20,569 nt of DNA from a virus (IMGVR_UViG_3300009494_000026:1-20569), one strand, 5' to 3'; shown: positions 1 to 7,502, counted from the first letter of the stretch. Numbers and translations are program-made. The notes: generated from the letters alone by a model not told the origin.

Positions 1-306
1 GGAAGGGAGTTGAAACAAGTTGCCACCAGCGGAGCCCGAGCTCTCGGCGCGGCGTCCCGGTCGGGCGCGTCCCGCCGGCGCGGGCGGCTCTCGCGGACGG
101 CCGTCGTCCGGCCGCTTCCCGTCGCGCTGGTGCTGAGTCTCCGGGAGGCGCTGGCGCTTTGTCGGTTCTGTAACGTGAGCTCACCCGAGGAGTTCCGAGA
201 CCCGCGGGAGTGGGGCGCTTTCAAGCGCGCGGTCTCTAAGCTGTTCGATGCGACACCACTTCACGAGCCTGAGGAGGATTGGATTGGCGACGACGCAGAG
301 CAGTAG
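1..306 (+). CDS. Partial or uncertain ORF upstream of parB-like gene
   Basis: The frame is open from the left edge to a TAG at 304-306, so the gene may begin outside the window; an in-window TTG at 10 or GTG at 174 are other possible starts. The first half is arginine/alanine/serine-rich and could be non-coding read-through. The last 40 or so residues (SSPEEFRDPREWGAFKRAV, then an acidic EPEEDWIGDDAEQ tail) look like a real soluble protein with helical, charged composition. Its end overlaps the start of the ParB-like gene at 284, the same spacing style as the rest of this operon. I recognise no family. It could be the C-terminus of a small phage protein upstream of the packaging genes; the exact start is undecided. 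Confidence 0.4.
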   Translation, partial: GRELKQVATSGARALGAASRSGASRRRGRLSRTAVVRPLPVALVLSLREALALCRFCNVSSPEEFRDPREWGAFKRAVSKLFDATPLHEPEEDWIGDDAEQ

Positions 307-1054
307 ACGTGAGATCCGGGAGCCGGCAAGCCCGGCAACTCGAACGGTTGCCGCGGTTGCCGCCAGGGCGAAGAAGCCGGTCGCGAAGAAGAAGCCGGCC
401 GTGAAGAAGAAGCCCGCCACGAAGCAGAAGCCCGCGGCCGTCGTCGCGGCGCTCCGGATCGAGCGGAAGGCGCTCGTGGACCTCAAGTCGATGCCCGTCA
501 ATCCCCGCGTGGAGCTCCGGCCGGGGATGCCGCGCTACGAGAATCTCAAGCAGTCAATCGAGCGTCACGGCTTCGTCGATCCGCTCGTCTGGAATCGACG
601 TAGCGGACATCTCGTCGGCGGCTGGCAGAGGCGCGCCGTCCTCATGGACATGGGCTACACCGAGGCCGACGTCTCCGTCGTGGACATGGATCCCGATCAG
701 GAGCGTGAACTCAATATCGTCCTCAACGGCGTCGGCGGGGAGTGGGATTATCAGGCGCTGGCCGTCGAACTGCAGACCTTCGATGACGTGACCGGGCTTG
801 GTTTCTCGGCCGAGGAGATTGACAGGATCTACGAAGAAGCCGGGCTCGGCGCCGACGCCGCCGGCTCCGGCTCGGGCGATTTCAAGAAGCTAGAGGAGGA
901 GCTCAAGGGGCTCGCGGGAACGGAAGATTACTCGATCATTGTCATCGTCCCCGTCGAACACGCCGACGAGGTCAAGGCGTGGCTCGCGAATGGGGAGATG
1001 GACACCGCACCGGGCCGCGGCCGGGGAGTGATGAAACGATGCGAATTGCTCTGA
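284..1054 (+). CDS. ParB/sulfiredoxin-fold (ParB N-terminal-like) phage protein with basic AKP-rich tail
   Basis: I place the start at TTG 284 because GAGGAGG (271-277) lies 6 nt upstream; an in-frame ATG at 248 lacks such a site. The product is 256 residues. Residues 25-52 are a basic AKKP-type repeat tract resembling histone-H1-like tails and suited to DNA contact. Residues 63-155 match the ParB/Srx fold: a VDLKSMPVNPR strand region, the LVGGWQR motif at 110-116 (the family's G-G-H-x-R box, here with Trp), then LNIVLN and GEWD near 143-155, typical of phage copies. The C-terminus (215-256) is a small alpha/beta segment. I see no helix-turn-helix, so it is not a canonical parS-binding partition ParB. 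Related phage proteins are annotated as ParB-like nucleases and often lie beside methylases or sulfotransfer enzymes near terminase genes. It overlaps the radical SAM gene by 16 nt, suggesting co-translation. Confidence 0.85.
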   Translation: MATTQSSRREIREPASPATRTVAAVAARAKKPVAKKKPAVKKKPATKQKPAAVVAALRIERKALVDLKSMPVNPRVELRPGMPRYENLKQSIERHGFVDPLVWNRRSGHLVGGWQRRAVLMDMGYTEADVSVVDMDPDQERELNIVLNGVGGEWDYQALAVELQTFDDVTGLGFSAEEIDRIYEEAGLGADAAGSGSGDFKKLEEELKGLAGTEDYSIIVIVPVEHADEVKAWLANGEMDTAPGRGRGVMKRCELL

Positions 1055-2193
1055 TCGACACGACGAAACGCCGGACGCACTACAGCATCGCGCTCCTGAA
1101 GCTCGGCGCGTGGATCCGCGACCGCGAGGACGAATGCGAACTGTTCGAGGGAACGCTCCCGCCGGCCGGCGCGTTCAATGAGATCTGGCTCTCGACTGTG
1201 TTCTCGTTCGACATGCCGCGCGCGCTCGAGTTTGCCAGGGCGGCGCGCGATCGCGCGGAGCGCGTCCTGGTCGGTGGTATCTCCGCGACGCTCTTTCCGG
1301 ACTACTTCACACGCGAGGGATTCGAGGTCGTCCGGGGTCTTGTCCCCGAGGCCGAAGCGATGCGACCAGCTTACGATCTACTTCCGGAGCCGCCGGACTA
1401 CGCAATCACGCACGCGTCGCGTGGCTGTCCGCGATCGTGTGAGTTCTGTATGGTGTCGCGGCTCGAACCGAAGTTCCGGGCGCGCGCTAACTGGACGCAA
1501 GACGTTCCCGAAGGGGTCTCCGAGATCCGCTTCTATGACAACAATGTGCTTGCGCTCCCGCCGAAGAAACTGGAGGAGGTCGTCGGGAGGACGCGGGCGC
1601 TGATCGACGATTTCGGGATCACGCATATCGACTTCAATCAGGGGCTCGACGCACGGCTCCTCACCCGGAAGTCCGCGGACCTGCTCGCATTGCTCCCGAT
1701 CCACAACGTCCGCTTTGCCTTCGATGGGATGCAGGAAGAAGGGCACTATCAGCGCGCGGTCCGGATGATGGCCGCGCGGGGCTCGACGATGTTCCGGACC
1801 TATGTTCTCTACAATCACACCGGGACGCCGGCCGAGTTCTACCACCGGATCCGGGCTTCGGTCGAACTACAGATCGAGCTCAAGGCCGCCGGCCATAAGC
1901 TCCGCGTCGAGAGCTATCCGATGAAGTTTGCGCCAGTCGTCGCGCCGGACCTTGCGCGCGATCACGTCGGCTACCACTGGCGCCGGTCGGACCGTGACGC
2001 GATCCACCATATCCTGTCGATCTCCGCGGCTGGTTCGATGACCGTTTCCCCTGGCGATCTCGAGGAATTTGAATACTGGTGGGGTCGCGACGCCGACGAG
2101 TTTATGACACTGATCCGCTTCCCGGATCTGAAACTCCTACTCGACCGGCGGCGAGGTTCGCTCCGACTCGCGCGCGCGCGGGGCTCAGAATAG
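1039..2193 (+). CDS. Phage-encoded radical SAM protein
   Basis: This 384-residue protein carries the cluster-binding motif at residues 130-137 (C-PRS-C-EF-C, that is CX3CX2C), which in radical SAM enzymes holds a [4Fe-4S] cluster that cleaves S-adenosylmethionine to a 5'-deoxyadenosyl radical. The N-terminal 125 residues (MRIALIDTTKRR..., VLVGGISATLFPDYF) resemble the Rossmann-like cobalamin-binding-type domain often placed before the radical SAM barrel, though I cannot confirm a cobalamin-binding DxHxxG motif. The segment around FYDNNVLA, FNQGLDAR and VRFAFDGM fits successive barrel strands. The start at ATG 1039 lies inside the end of the ParB-like gene (16-nt overlap). The substrate is unknown. 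Its place between a ParB-fold protein and the terminase suggests DNA or RNA modification, which is inference. Confidence in the superfamily is high and in function low. Confidence 0.9.
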   Translation: MRIALIDTTKRRTHYSIALLKLGAWIRDREDECELFEGTLPPAGAFNEIWLSTVFSFDMPRALEFARAARDRAERVLVGGISATLFPDYFTREGFEVVRGLVPEAEAMRPAYDLLPEPPDYAITHASRGCPRSCEFCMVSRLEPKFRARANWTQDVPEGVSEIRFYDNNVLALPPKKLEEVVGRTRALIDDFGITHIDFNQGLDARLLTRKSADLLALLPIHNVRFAFDGMQEEGHYQRAVRMMAARGSTMFRTYVLYNHTGTPAEFYHRIRASVELQIELKAAGHKLRVESYPMKFAPVVAPDLARDHVGYHWRRSDRDAIHHILSISAAGSMTVSPGDLEEFEYWWGRDADEFMTLIRFPDLKLLLDRRRGSLRLARARGSE

Positions 2194-2208
2194 ATCGGAC
2201 GGCAACGG

Positions 2209-2739
2209 ATGGAGCTCCTCTCGGGCCGGGCCTATGCGACGCGTCGCGGGTGCTCTCACACGGCTGTGCAGAAGGCGATCAAGACTGGCCGGATCACGAC
2301 CGTGGAAGGGAAGATTGATCCGGCTGTTGCTGATAGGGAATGGGCTGAGAATACCGACCCGAGCACGTCGCGGAACACCCTAACCGGAACACCGAAGGGG
2401 CACCGGCGCGGGAGCGGGCCGCCGAAACCGAACGAGGTAGACAGCGGCGGCGGGAATGGACGGGCGACGGGTTACTCGCGGGCGCGGGCGGCGCGCGAGG
2501 CGGCGCTTGCAGGAATCGAACGGTTGAAACTGGAGAAGATGCGCGGCGATCTCGTCCGCGTTGAGGAGGTCCGGCGCGTGTTCTTCAATGCGTCGCGGAA
2601 GGCGCGGGACGAACTCTACACGCTCCCCGCGCAACTGGCGGCGACGCTGGCCGTGATTGACGACGCCGCGGTCCTCGAAGGCGTCCTCTTTGAAGCGATC
2701 GAGCGAGTGTGCAAGGGGCTCTCTGATGGCGCAGAGTAG
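2209..2739 (+). CDS. Terminase small subunit (lambda gpNu1-like)
   Basis: This 176-residue protein starts at ATG 2209, 15 nt after the radical SAM stop. Residues 1-30 form a MerR/Nu1-like winged helix-turn-helix (SGRAYATRRGCSHTAVQKAI), which in this family recognises the packaging site in phage DNA. A glycine/serine-rich linker (about 50-90) leads to a charged helix (ARAAREAALAGIERLKLEKM) and a C-terminal helical region that in the family mediates oligomerisation and binding to the large subunit. Its length is close to the roughly 180 residues of lambda gpNu1. It overlaps the large-subunit start by 14 nt, the usual coupling for these partners. The identification rests on the N-terminal domain plus position. 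Confidence 0.87.
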   Translation: MELLSGRAYATRRGCSHTAVQKAIKTGRITTVEGKIDPAVADREWAENTDPSTSRNTLTGTPKGHRRGSGPPKPNEVDSGGGNGRATGYSRARAAREAALAGIERLKLEKMRGDLVRVEEVRRVFFNASRKARDELYTLPAQLAATLAVIDDAAVLEGVLFEAIERVCKGLSDGAE

Positions 2740-4633
2740 CGGCTCCCAAATCCAACTTGCCGACGTCGACGTCGAGTGTCTCCCGTCGTTCTTAGCTGGC
2801 TGGCTTCCGGAGCCCTCGATCACAGTTTCCCAGTGGGCCGACGCGGAGCGATTCATCGGAACGAAGGCCGGCCGCGCGGCGTTGCGCTGGAGCACGGACA
2901 CGACGCCTTACTTGCGGGACATCATGGACGCGCTCGGGCCGCGCTCGCCGTACCGGGTCGTCGTCTTTGAGAAGGGATCACAGATCGGCGGGACCGAGGC
3001 CGGCAACAACTGGCTCGGTTTCCTGATGTCGAACTCGCCCTGTCCGATCCTCGTTCTGCGTCCGACGGTTGAGGAAGCCCGGAGGTTCAGCCGCCAGCGG
3101 CTGGTCCCGATGATCGAGGAGACGCCGGCGCTGGCGGCGCTCGTCAAGCCGGCGCGGTCGCGTGAAGGCGGGAACACTCTTCTGATGAAGGAGTTTCCCG
3201 GCGGCGTCCTCTTCCTCGTCGGTTCTAACTCAGCGACCGGCGTCAAGTCGATGCCGATCCTCTGTCTCTTCTGCGACGAAATCGACGAGTATCCCGGCGA
3301 CGTCGACGGCCAGGGCGATCCGATCGCGCTCGCTGAAAAGCGTATGTCCGGCCCGACGTTCGGGAGGCGCAAGGAGTTGCTCGTCGGGACGCCGACGATC
3401 AAGGGCGTCTCCCGGATCGACCGCGAGTACCTCAAGACCGACCAGCGTCGTTACTTCGTGCCGTGTCCCTTCTGCGGCCGCTTCGATTTCATTCGGTGGG
3501 AGAATATCCGCTATGACCGCGACGCAAGCTACAAGCTGATCCCGGAGAGCGTCTCGCTCGGGTGCGTCCAGTGCGGGACGCTGATCGAGGAACGCTACAA
3601 ACTCGAGATGTTGCCGGCCGGTCAGTGGCGGCCGACTGCGGAGGGGCCGCCGGGTCGGATCGGGTTTCACTTGTCGAGTCTCTACTCTCCCTTCGGCTGG
3701 TTCCCGTGGACGGCGGCCGTCTCCGAGTGGATCGAGGCGCAAGAAGATCCGATGAAGTTGAAGGCGTTTAAGAACACGGTGCTCGGCGAGACGTGGGAGG
3801 AGCGCGGCGATACCGTGGAGCCGGAGACACTCCGCGCGCGCGTCGAGCAATACGAGGCCGAGGTCCCCACCGGCGTCGGGATTCTTGTCGCGTCCGTCGA
3901 TGTGCAGGACGACCGGCTCGAATGTCTGGTGAAGGGCTACGGAGCGGCAGAAGAATCCTGGCTGATCGACTATGAGATCCTACATGGAGATCCGGCGACG
4001 GGTGCGCTTTGGCTGGAGCTCGATGCCTTCCTCAGCGGGACATACAAACACGCGAGCGGTCGCAACGTCCCGATCTCCTGCACCGCGGTCGATAGCGGCG
4101 GGCATTTCACGGAACAGGTCTACCGCTTCTGTAAGGCGCGGATCGCTCGGCGCGTGTTCGCGATCAAGGGCGGGACCAAGAAGGGCGAGCCGGTGGTCGG
4201 CCGGCCGTCCGTCAACAACGCCTACCGCGTCAAGCTCTTTCTGCTCTGCGTCGACACCGCGAAGGGCGCGATCTACGGCCGGTTGAAAATCCGCGCTCCG
4301 GGGGCGGGCTACTTTCACTTCCCGGTCGCGGACTTCGTCGATGATGAATACTTCGACCAGCTCACCGCGGAGAAGGCAATTCCGAAGTGGGTCAAAAATC
4401 GCGGGTTCGTCCGACATTGGGTCAAGATCCGCACGCGGAACGAGGCGCTCGATCTCGAAGTCTACGCGCTCGCGGCGCTCTACATCCTGGGCCAGCAGTT
4501 TGTGAAGTCGCTCCCGAAGCGCGCCGCGGCTCTCGCGAAACCGCTCGACGCTCCCGACGAGGTCGCCGTCGTTGAGCGGACCGGGCCGGTGCTCCCGAAG
4601 CGGCCCGGATACATCGACGGGTACAAGGGCTAA
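2726..4633 (+). CDS. Terminase large subunit, lambda gpA / GpA family
   Basis: This is the ATP-driven DNA packaging motor and nuclease, 635 residues, close to lambda gpA (641). The ATPase half has a Walker-A-like loop at about 83-91 (KGSQIGGTE) and Walker B at 181-189 (LFCDEIDEY). A zinc-ribbon-like insertion pairs CPFC (247-250) with CVQC (280-283), as in GpA proteins. The nuclease half shows the acidic strand SVDVQDD (390-396), TAVDSGGH (453-460) and a final RNEALDLEVYALAAL motif (571-585), matching the RNase-H-like nuclease of the family. ATG 2726 overlaps the small-subunit stop by 14 nt. The family normally recognises specific packaging sites and makes cohesive ends, so a cos-type genome is likely but no cos site was identified. 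All key motifs appear intact. Confidence 0.96.
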   Translation: MAQSSGSQIQLADVDVECLPSFLAGWLPEPSITVSQWADAERFIGTKAGRAALRWSTDTTPYLRDIMDALGPRSPYRVVVFEKGSQIGGTEAGNNWLGFLMSNSPCPILVLRPTVEEARRFSRQRLVPMIEETPALAALVKPARSREGGNTLLMKEFPGGVLFLVGSNSATGVKSMPILCLFCDEIDEYPGDVDGQGDPIALAEKRMSGPTFGRRKELLVGTPTIKGVSRIDREYLKTDQRRYFVPCPFCGRFDFIRWENIRYDRDASYKLIPESVSLGCVQCGTLIEERYKLEMLPAGQWRPTAEGPPGRIGFHLSSLYSPFGWFPWTAAVSEWIEAQEDPMKLKAFKNTVLGETWEERGDTVEPETLRARVEQYEAEVPTGVGILVASVDVQDDRLECLVKGYGAAEESWLIDYEILHGDPATGALWLELDAFLSGTYKHASGRNVPISCTAVDSGGHFTEQVYRFCKARIARRVFAIKGGTKKGEPVVGRPSVNNAYRVKLFLLCVDTAKGAIYGRLKIRAPGAGYFHFPVADFVDDEYFDQLTAEKAIPKWVKNRGFVRHWVKIRTRNEALDLEVYALAALYILGQQFVKSLPKRAAALAKPLDAPDEVAVVERTGPVLPKRPGYIDGYKG

Positions 4634-4779
4634 TCTCCGGGACTCAGGGGCCGCCGGAGGTCGAGAACATGGCTCAGATCGGCTCTATGGAGCTCGGATT
4701 TCCGGAGATCCGGCCGAAACGGGATTGCCCGGAGTAGCCGGGCCGGGTCCGGGCTCCGGAGCCTCTCAGGGAGGACGCT
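4634..4779 (+). other. Intergenic leader after terL, with repeat copy 1 and a tiny ORF
   Basis: This 146-nt gap contains a small hairpin (CTCCGG 4635-4640 with CCGGAG 4653-4658), the first copy of the 36-bp dispersed repeat (4663-4698), a perfect 12-bp palindrome GGCTCCGGAGCC near 4749-4760, and the ribosome binding site GGGAGG before ATG 4780. A 22-codon ORF (ATG 4669 to TAG 4737, encoding MAQIGSMELGFPEIRPKRDC then PE) has GGAGG 8 nt upstream. It begins within the repeat, whose other copies lack this ATG, so its coding status is doubtful. Confidence 0.55.
4663..4698 (+). repeat. 36-bp dispersed repeat, copy 1
   Basis: This copy begins GAGAACATGGCTCAGATCGG and ends TATGGAGCTCGGA. It differs from copy 2 (12752-12787) at only two positions (7 and 9). 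All three copies are on the plus strand and lie outside recognised genes. Weaker similarity to copy 3 continues for about 30 bp downstream (GGAGATCCGGCCGAAACGG here). Confidence 0.9.
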
Positions 4780-5745
4780 ATGACAAGCGATCGCGTGATC
4801 GTGATCCGAAAGACGGCGGCGCTCGGGCCGTCGGACCGGCCGCTCGAGATCGTCTACTCGGGGAGCCGGCTCCCGTCCAACGACGAGCTCGCCAGGTTGA
4901 ACGCTACGCCGGGCCGGGTCTTAGTCCTCGAGGAGACGGTCGTCGAGCTAGACGACAACAGCGACCACATCACTTTCCCGATGGCAACCGCCGATTGGGG
5001 TACGGTGACTCACTTCGCGCTTACGATCGACAAGCTCCCGCTCCTCTTTCCCGGCGATCAGCTCTTTGTTCGGCGCGAGATCCGCGGTCCCGTCGGGGAG
5101 TGGCTCGTCGCGTTTCTAATCCGGGTCGCGACCTTCACCCGCAAGGACAAGCGGCCGACGGTTTTCAATCACGTCGCGACCGTGATCCGGGCCGTCCGGG
5201 AGATCGACGCGATCACGCCGGCGGGAGAGCTCGTTTCCTCAGGGCCGATCGTGGATTACGTGATATGCGAGGCGCTTGGGGAGGGCGGCGTCCAGCTCCG
5301 GCGGCTTCTGGCGGCTTACGGCGACGCCGGGCTCTACTCGATCGCGATCGCGCGACGGCGGACGATCCAGCGCCAGCGCGCGAAGATCGTCCGTGCGGAG
5401 CTCTCGCTCGTCGGCCGTCCCTACGGCTACGCGAAGATCGGAGCGCACGTTGCCGACTACGGGCTGACGTGGCTCTGGAATCTGGCCGGCGGACCCGGCG
5501 ACGTCTACGCGTTCCGCTGGCTCTGCCGGATGGAGCGCTACCCGATGTGCTCTTGGAAATCGCTCTACAGCTACCGAAAGGCCGGACTCGATTTCGAGAC
5601 AGCGCTCTCGACGGGATCGCCGGACGATCTCGCGGACGAGTGTCTCCGGAAGCCGGCCGTCTGGCACTGGCCGTTTATCTCGTCGACAATCCGGGACGAT
5701 CTCCTCGCTCCGGGGATCGGCGACGACGAAGGGAGGACGGAATGA
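4780..5745 (+). CDS. Permuted NlpC/P60-like (YiiX/YebB-type) cysteine hydrolase fused to a phage structural-protein segment
   Basis: This 321-residue protein starts at ATG 4780 behind GGGAGG. Residues 91-290 follow the permuted papain-like pattern: PGDQLFV (91-97) as the GD entry motif, His131 in FNHVATVIRA as the likely catalytic histidine, E164 in VICEALGEGG, a conserved VGRPYGYAKI block (211-220), Cys257 in PMCSWKSLYSY as the likely nucleophile, and a PDDLADECL tail (281-289). Such enzymes cleave peptide or amide bonds, often in cell-wall or lipid contexts. Residues about 46-84 (ITFPMATADWGTVTHFALTI at 64-83) closely match the minus-strand structural protein at 16187-16606, so the N-terminus is a borrowed virion-protein segment. 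The product might be a virion-associated or lysis-related hydrolase; the target is unknown. Its stop overlaps the next start (ATGA). Confidence 0.75.
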   Translation: MTSDRVIVIRKTAALGPSDRPLEIVYSGSRLPSNDELARLNATPGRVLVLEETVVELDDNSDHITFPMATADWGTVTHFALTIDKLPLLFPGDQLFVRREIRGPVGEWLVAFLIRVATFTRKDKRPTVFNHVATVIRAVREIDAITPAGELVSSGPIVDYVICEALGEGGVQLRRLLAAYGDAGLYSIAIARRRTIQRQRAKIVRAELSLVGRPYGYAKIGAHVADYGLTWLWNLAGGPGDVYAFRWLCRMERYPMCSWKSLYSYRKAGLDFETALSTGSPDDLADECLRKPAVWHWPFISSTIRDDLLAPGIGDDEGRTE

Positions 5746-6098
5746 GCAAGTGCGAGGCGAGTCTCCGGGTTAGGCTCGGCGTCCGTCTCGGGAATGTGAT
5801 GGGGGCGCTCGACAGGATTGAGCTTGAACTCCCGACGGCCCGGCCGCGATCGCGGCTTTGTCGGATCGGGCGTCACCGTTGGACCTGTTGGGATCTACGG
5901 CCGGGAGACTTCCGGACGTTCGATTCCCGGTGCAAACGAGGGTGCGGCGCGCGCCGCGTCATGGTCTACAAGGGCGAAGCGACGAGCGCGACGGATAGAC
6001 CCGGCGCGTGGTTCGCCGCTCGATTACGGAGGAACCTATGCCACGGACAATCGGAAGGGTCACGGCGGGGATCGAAGCGAGAATCAAGCCGACGCTGA
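5742..6098 (+). CDS. Small zinc-ribbon-like phage protein (DUF1660-like)
   Basis: ATG 5742 overlaps the previous TGA as ATGA, a translational-coupling arrangement. The product is 118 residues. Residues about 38-72 carry a cysteine/histidine array (LCRIGRHRWTC, then CKRGCGARRVMVYKG) resembling the short prophage zinc-ribbon proteins that read LCR.xGHxW...C.RCG. The last 20 residues are arginine/serine-rich and overlap the next gene by 61 nt, so the functional part is probably the first 100. The role is unknown; such proteins are usually early or accessory genes with presumed nucleic-acid or protein binding. The upstream part of the same open frame, back to 4572, is a shadow of the hydrolase gene and was not included. 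Confidence 0.6.
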   Translation: MSKCEASLRVRLGVRLGNVMGALDRIELELPTARPRSRLCRIGRHRWTCWDLRPGDFRTFDSRCKRGCGARRVMVYKGEATSATDRPGAWFAARLRRNLCHGQSEGSRRGSKRESSRR

Positions 6099-6382
6099 CT
6101 GGCAGGGACCAGCATCTCGGTTTCTGCACGGCGCTCGCGGCGGTCAACGAGGAGCTCGGGGCCGCGACAATGGTCGCAGACGGACGGATTCTCGCGCGCG
6201 CGGTCGAGGGCCGGATCTGTCCTGACTGCGGGGCCGTCATGGTGAAGCGTCGCGCGACGACCGAGGCCGGCCAGATCCGGGTCGCCTGGATCTGCGAGTG
6301 TGATCCCGAGGCGATCGCGGAGTCCGGGCCGCCGTCGGTGGCTGACGGGTCCGAGGCGGAGCCGCCGGCGGAGGATCTCTAA
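6038..6382 (+). CDS. Hypothetical protein with C-terminal zinc-ribbon
   Basis: I chose ATG 6038 because CGGAGGA lies 5-6 nt upstream; an in-frame GTG at 6008 extends it but has no such site. The 114-residue product begins MPRTIGRVTAGIEARIKPTL and has a central helical region. Cysteines at CPDCG and CEC form a probable zinc-binding knuckle (about residues 66-89) with a beta-hairpin (MVKRRATTEAGQIRVAWI) between them. The tail is acidic and proline-rich. It ends 2 nt before the next gene. I do not recognise a named family; zinc-ribbon adaptors of this size are common in phage accessory regions. Confidence 0.65.
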   Translation: MPRTIGRVTAGIEARIKPTLTGRDQHLGFCTALAAVNEELGAATMVADGRILARAVEGRICPDCGAVMVKRRATTEAGQIRVAWICECDPEAIAESGPPSVADGSEAEPPAEDL

Positions 6383-6384
6383 CC

Positions 6385-6651
6385 ATGTTCGGAGGAGAGC
6401 TCGCGCTCGCGATCGTGCTTCTGCTCGGTGGTCTCCCCGACTCCGATCACATCTTGATCGGCGTCGTTCCACAAGCCGAGTTCGAGGTCCGCGTCAACGG
6501 CGTCGAGCTCTCCGCGTCTCCCGTCCTGGCTGACTCGCTCGGGATCCTTGCCTTCCAGATTCCCGAGATCGCGGAGCCGGGATCGGCTACCGTGTCGATC
6601 ACGAGGACGCTCGACGGGCCGTCGATGTCTTGCGGAGAATCCCCACAATGA
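6385..6651 (+). CDS. Small protein with hydrophobic N-terminus and Ig-like beta segment
   Basis: ATG 6385 follows the previous stop by 2 nt, with GGAGGATCT 7-14 nt upstream. The 88-residue product has a hydrophobic N-terminus (LALAIVLLLGGLP, residues 6-18) that could be a signal peptide or membrane anchor, although the usual N-terminal positive charges are absent. The remainder (VRVNGVELSASPVLADSLG, FQIPEIAEPGSATVSITRT) reads as alternating beta strands like an Ig/fibronectin-type fold. Its last codons overlap the region upstream of the next gene. Function unknown. It is one of several small, probably exported proteins in this block. Confidence 0.6.
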   Translation: MFGGELALAIVLLLGGLPDSDHILIGVVPQAEFEVRVNGVELSASPVLADSLGILAFQIPEIAEPGSATVSITRTLDGPSMSCGESPQ

Positions 6652-6665
6652 AAGGAAAGCTGATT

Positions 6666-7094
6666 ATGAAGCTGACGCTGATCGTTCTTGTCGCGCTGTC
6701 GCTCGGCGCGTGTTGTTGTTTCGGAGGAGAGCTCCTCGACGGTCCGGAGATCGAGCTCAAGGCCGCGGCGCGTTGGGCGGGAGAACTCCCGCCGGCGGGC
6801 TCCTCGGCGACCGTCGACTTCTATGTCCTTGCGGAGAGCGTCGGGAACTGGAATCAGATCGAGCTCGACGTCCCTTACCCGGTCGACGCGGCCGGCGTCC
6901 TCGTCGACACCTTCCGTTTCGACTACGCCGTCCCGCTTGACGGGGAGCACGTCACGTACCGCTATGCGATCGACCTTACCGTCGCCGGCGTGACCTACAC
7001 CGCGGAGGATTACCCGGACGCGCTCACTTGTGAGTCTGGCGCGTGGTGGTGGTATTTCGCCGGCCGGCTGTTCTGTTGTGAGGGAGGGCGCTAA
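6666..7094 (+). CDS. Putative lipoprotein or secreted protein
   Basis: I prefer ATG 6666, 142 residues, because AAAGGAAAG lies just upstream; ATG 6648, which overlaps the previous TGA as ATGA, would add MKGKLI. The N-terminus MKLTLIVLVALSLGACCCFG has a basic residue, a hydrophobic core and an LGAC sequence that fits a lipobox, with Cys16 as the acylation site. The mature part is rich in beta strands and acidic/aromatic residues (IELKAAARWAGELPP, FRFDYAVPLDGEHVTYRY) and ends with a Trp-rich, Cys-containing stretch. In a phage such a protein might act in superinfection exclusion or envelope alteration, but nothing here proves it. The motif PEIELKAA suggests a cell-surface beta-sandwich. Family not recognised. 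Confidence 0.65.
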   Translation: MKLTLIVLVALSLGACCCFGGELLDGPEIELKAAARWAGELPPAGSSATVDFYVLAESVGNWNQIELDVPYPVDAAGVLVDTFRFDYAVPLDGEHVTYRYAIDLTVAGVTYTAEDYPDALTCESGAWWWYFAGRLFCCEGGR

Positions 7095-7096
7095 CA

Positions 7097-7483
7097 ATGC
7101 GCGGAATGAAGTCGAACAGCCAGGGCGGCCGGCTGATTCGCGTCCTCGTTCGCGCCTATCCCAGTGGCAAGTGGTGCGCGGGCCGCGAGGACTTCGGAGA
7201 CGACTTCTACACCGCGCGCAATCGGTTCGGGGACACGCTCGCGCCGCGAGGGATCAACGTCGCCGGCCGGAAAAGGGAGCCCGAGGTCTCCGGCGGTAAG
7301 TCTAAGATCCACGAATGGCGGCTCGCGTCGGACGTCGACTACCACGAGGCCGCTCTCCTGATCCGGTCATGGGATACGGGTGAGGATCTTGAAACGCTAC
7401 GGGCCACCGATTCCTTACTTGCTCGCGCGCGCGCGGCGGCCGCGGTCCGCGCGCTTGACACTCAAGAGAGCCTTGGGCTCTGA
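7097..7483 (+). CDS. Hypothetical phage protein
   Basis: This 128-residue protein starts at ATG 7097, 2 nt after the previous stop, with GGAGGGCGC upstream. The N-terminal part (RLIRVLVRAYPSGKWCAGRE, GDDFYTARNRFGD) looks like a compact alpha/beta fold with a basic surface. The middle (KSKIHEWRLASDVDYHEAAL) and the alanine/arginine-rich C-terminal helix (LLARARAAAAVRALDTQ) suggest a helical tail. No catalytic signature or membrane segment is visible. It has the same tight packing as its neighbours and probably belongs to the same transcription unit. Family not recognised. Confidence 0.6.
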   Translation: MRGMKSNSQGGRLIRVLVRAYPSGKWCAGREDFGDDFYTARNRFGDTLAPRGINVAGRKREPEVSGGKSKIHEWRLASDVDYHEAALLIRSWDTGEDLETLRATDSLLARARAAAAVRALDTQESLGL

Positions 7484-7502
7484 TCCGGAAGGAGCTGGAC
7501 GG

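Noticed and set aside
284-1054. ParB-like protein as the cognate binder of the parS site
   Set aside because: No helix-turn-helix region follows the ParB fold, and the sequence resembles phage ParB-like nucleases, so host ParB is the more likely ligand.
4572-5741. Long plus-strand reading frame continuous with the 5742-6098 gene
   Set aside because: It lies in another frame of the hydrolase gene, is Arg/Gly/Pro-rich, and its upstream part has no ribosome binding site; only the ATGA-coupled part from 5742 is supported.
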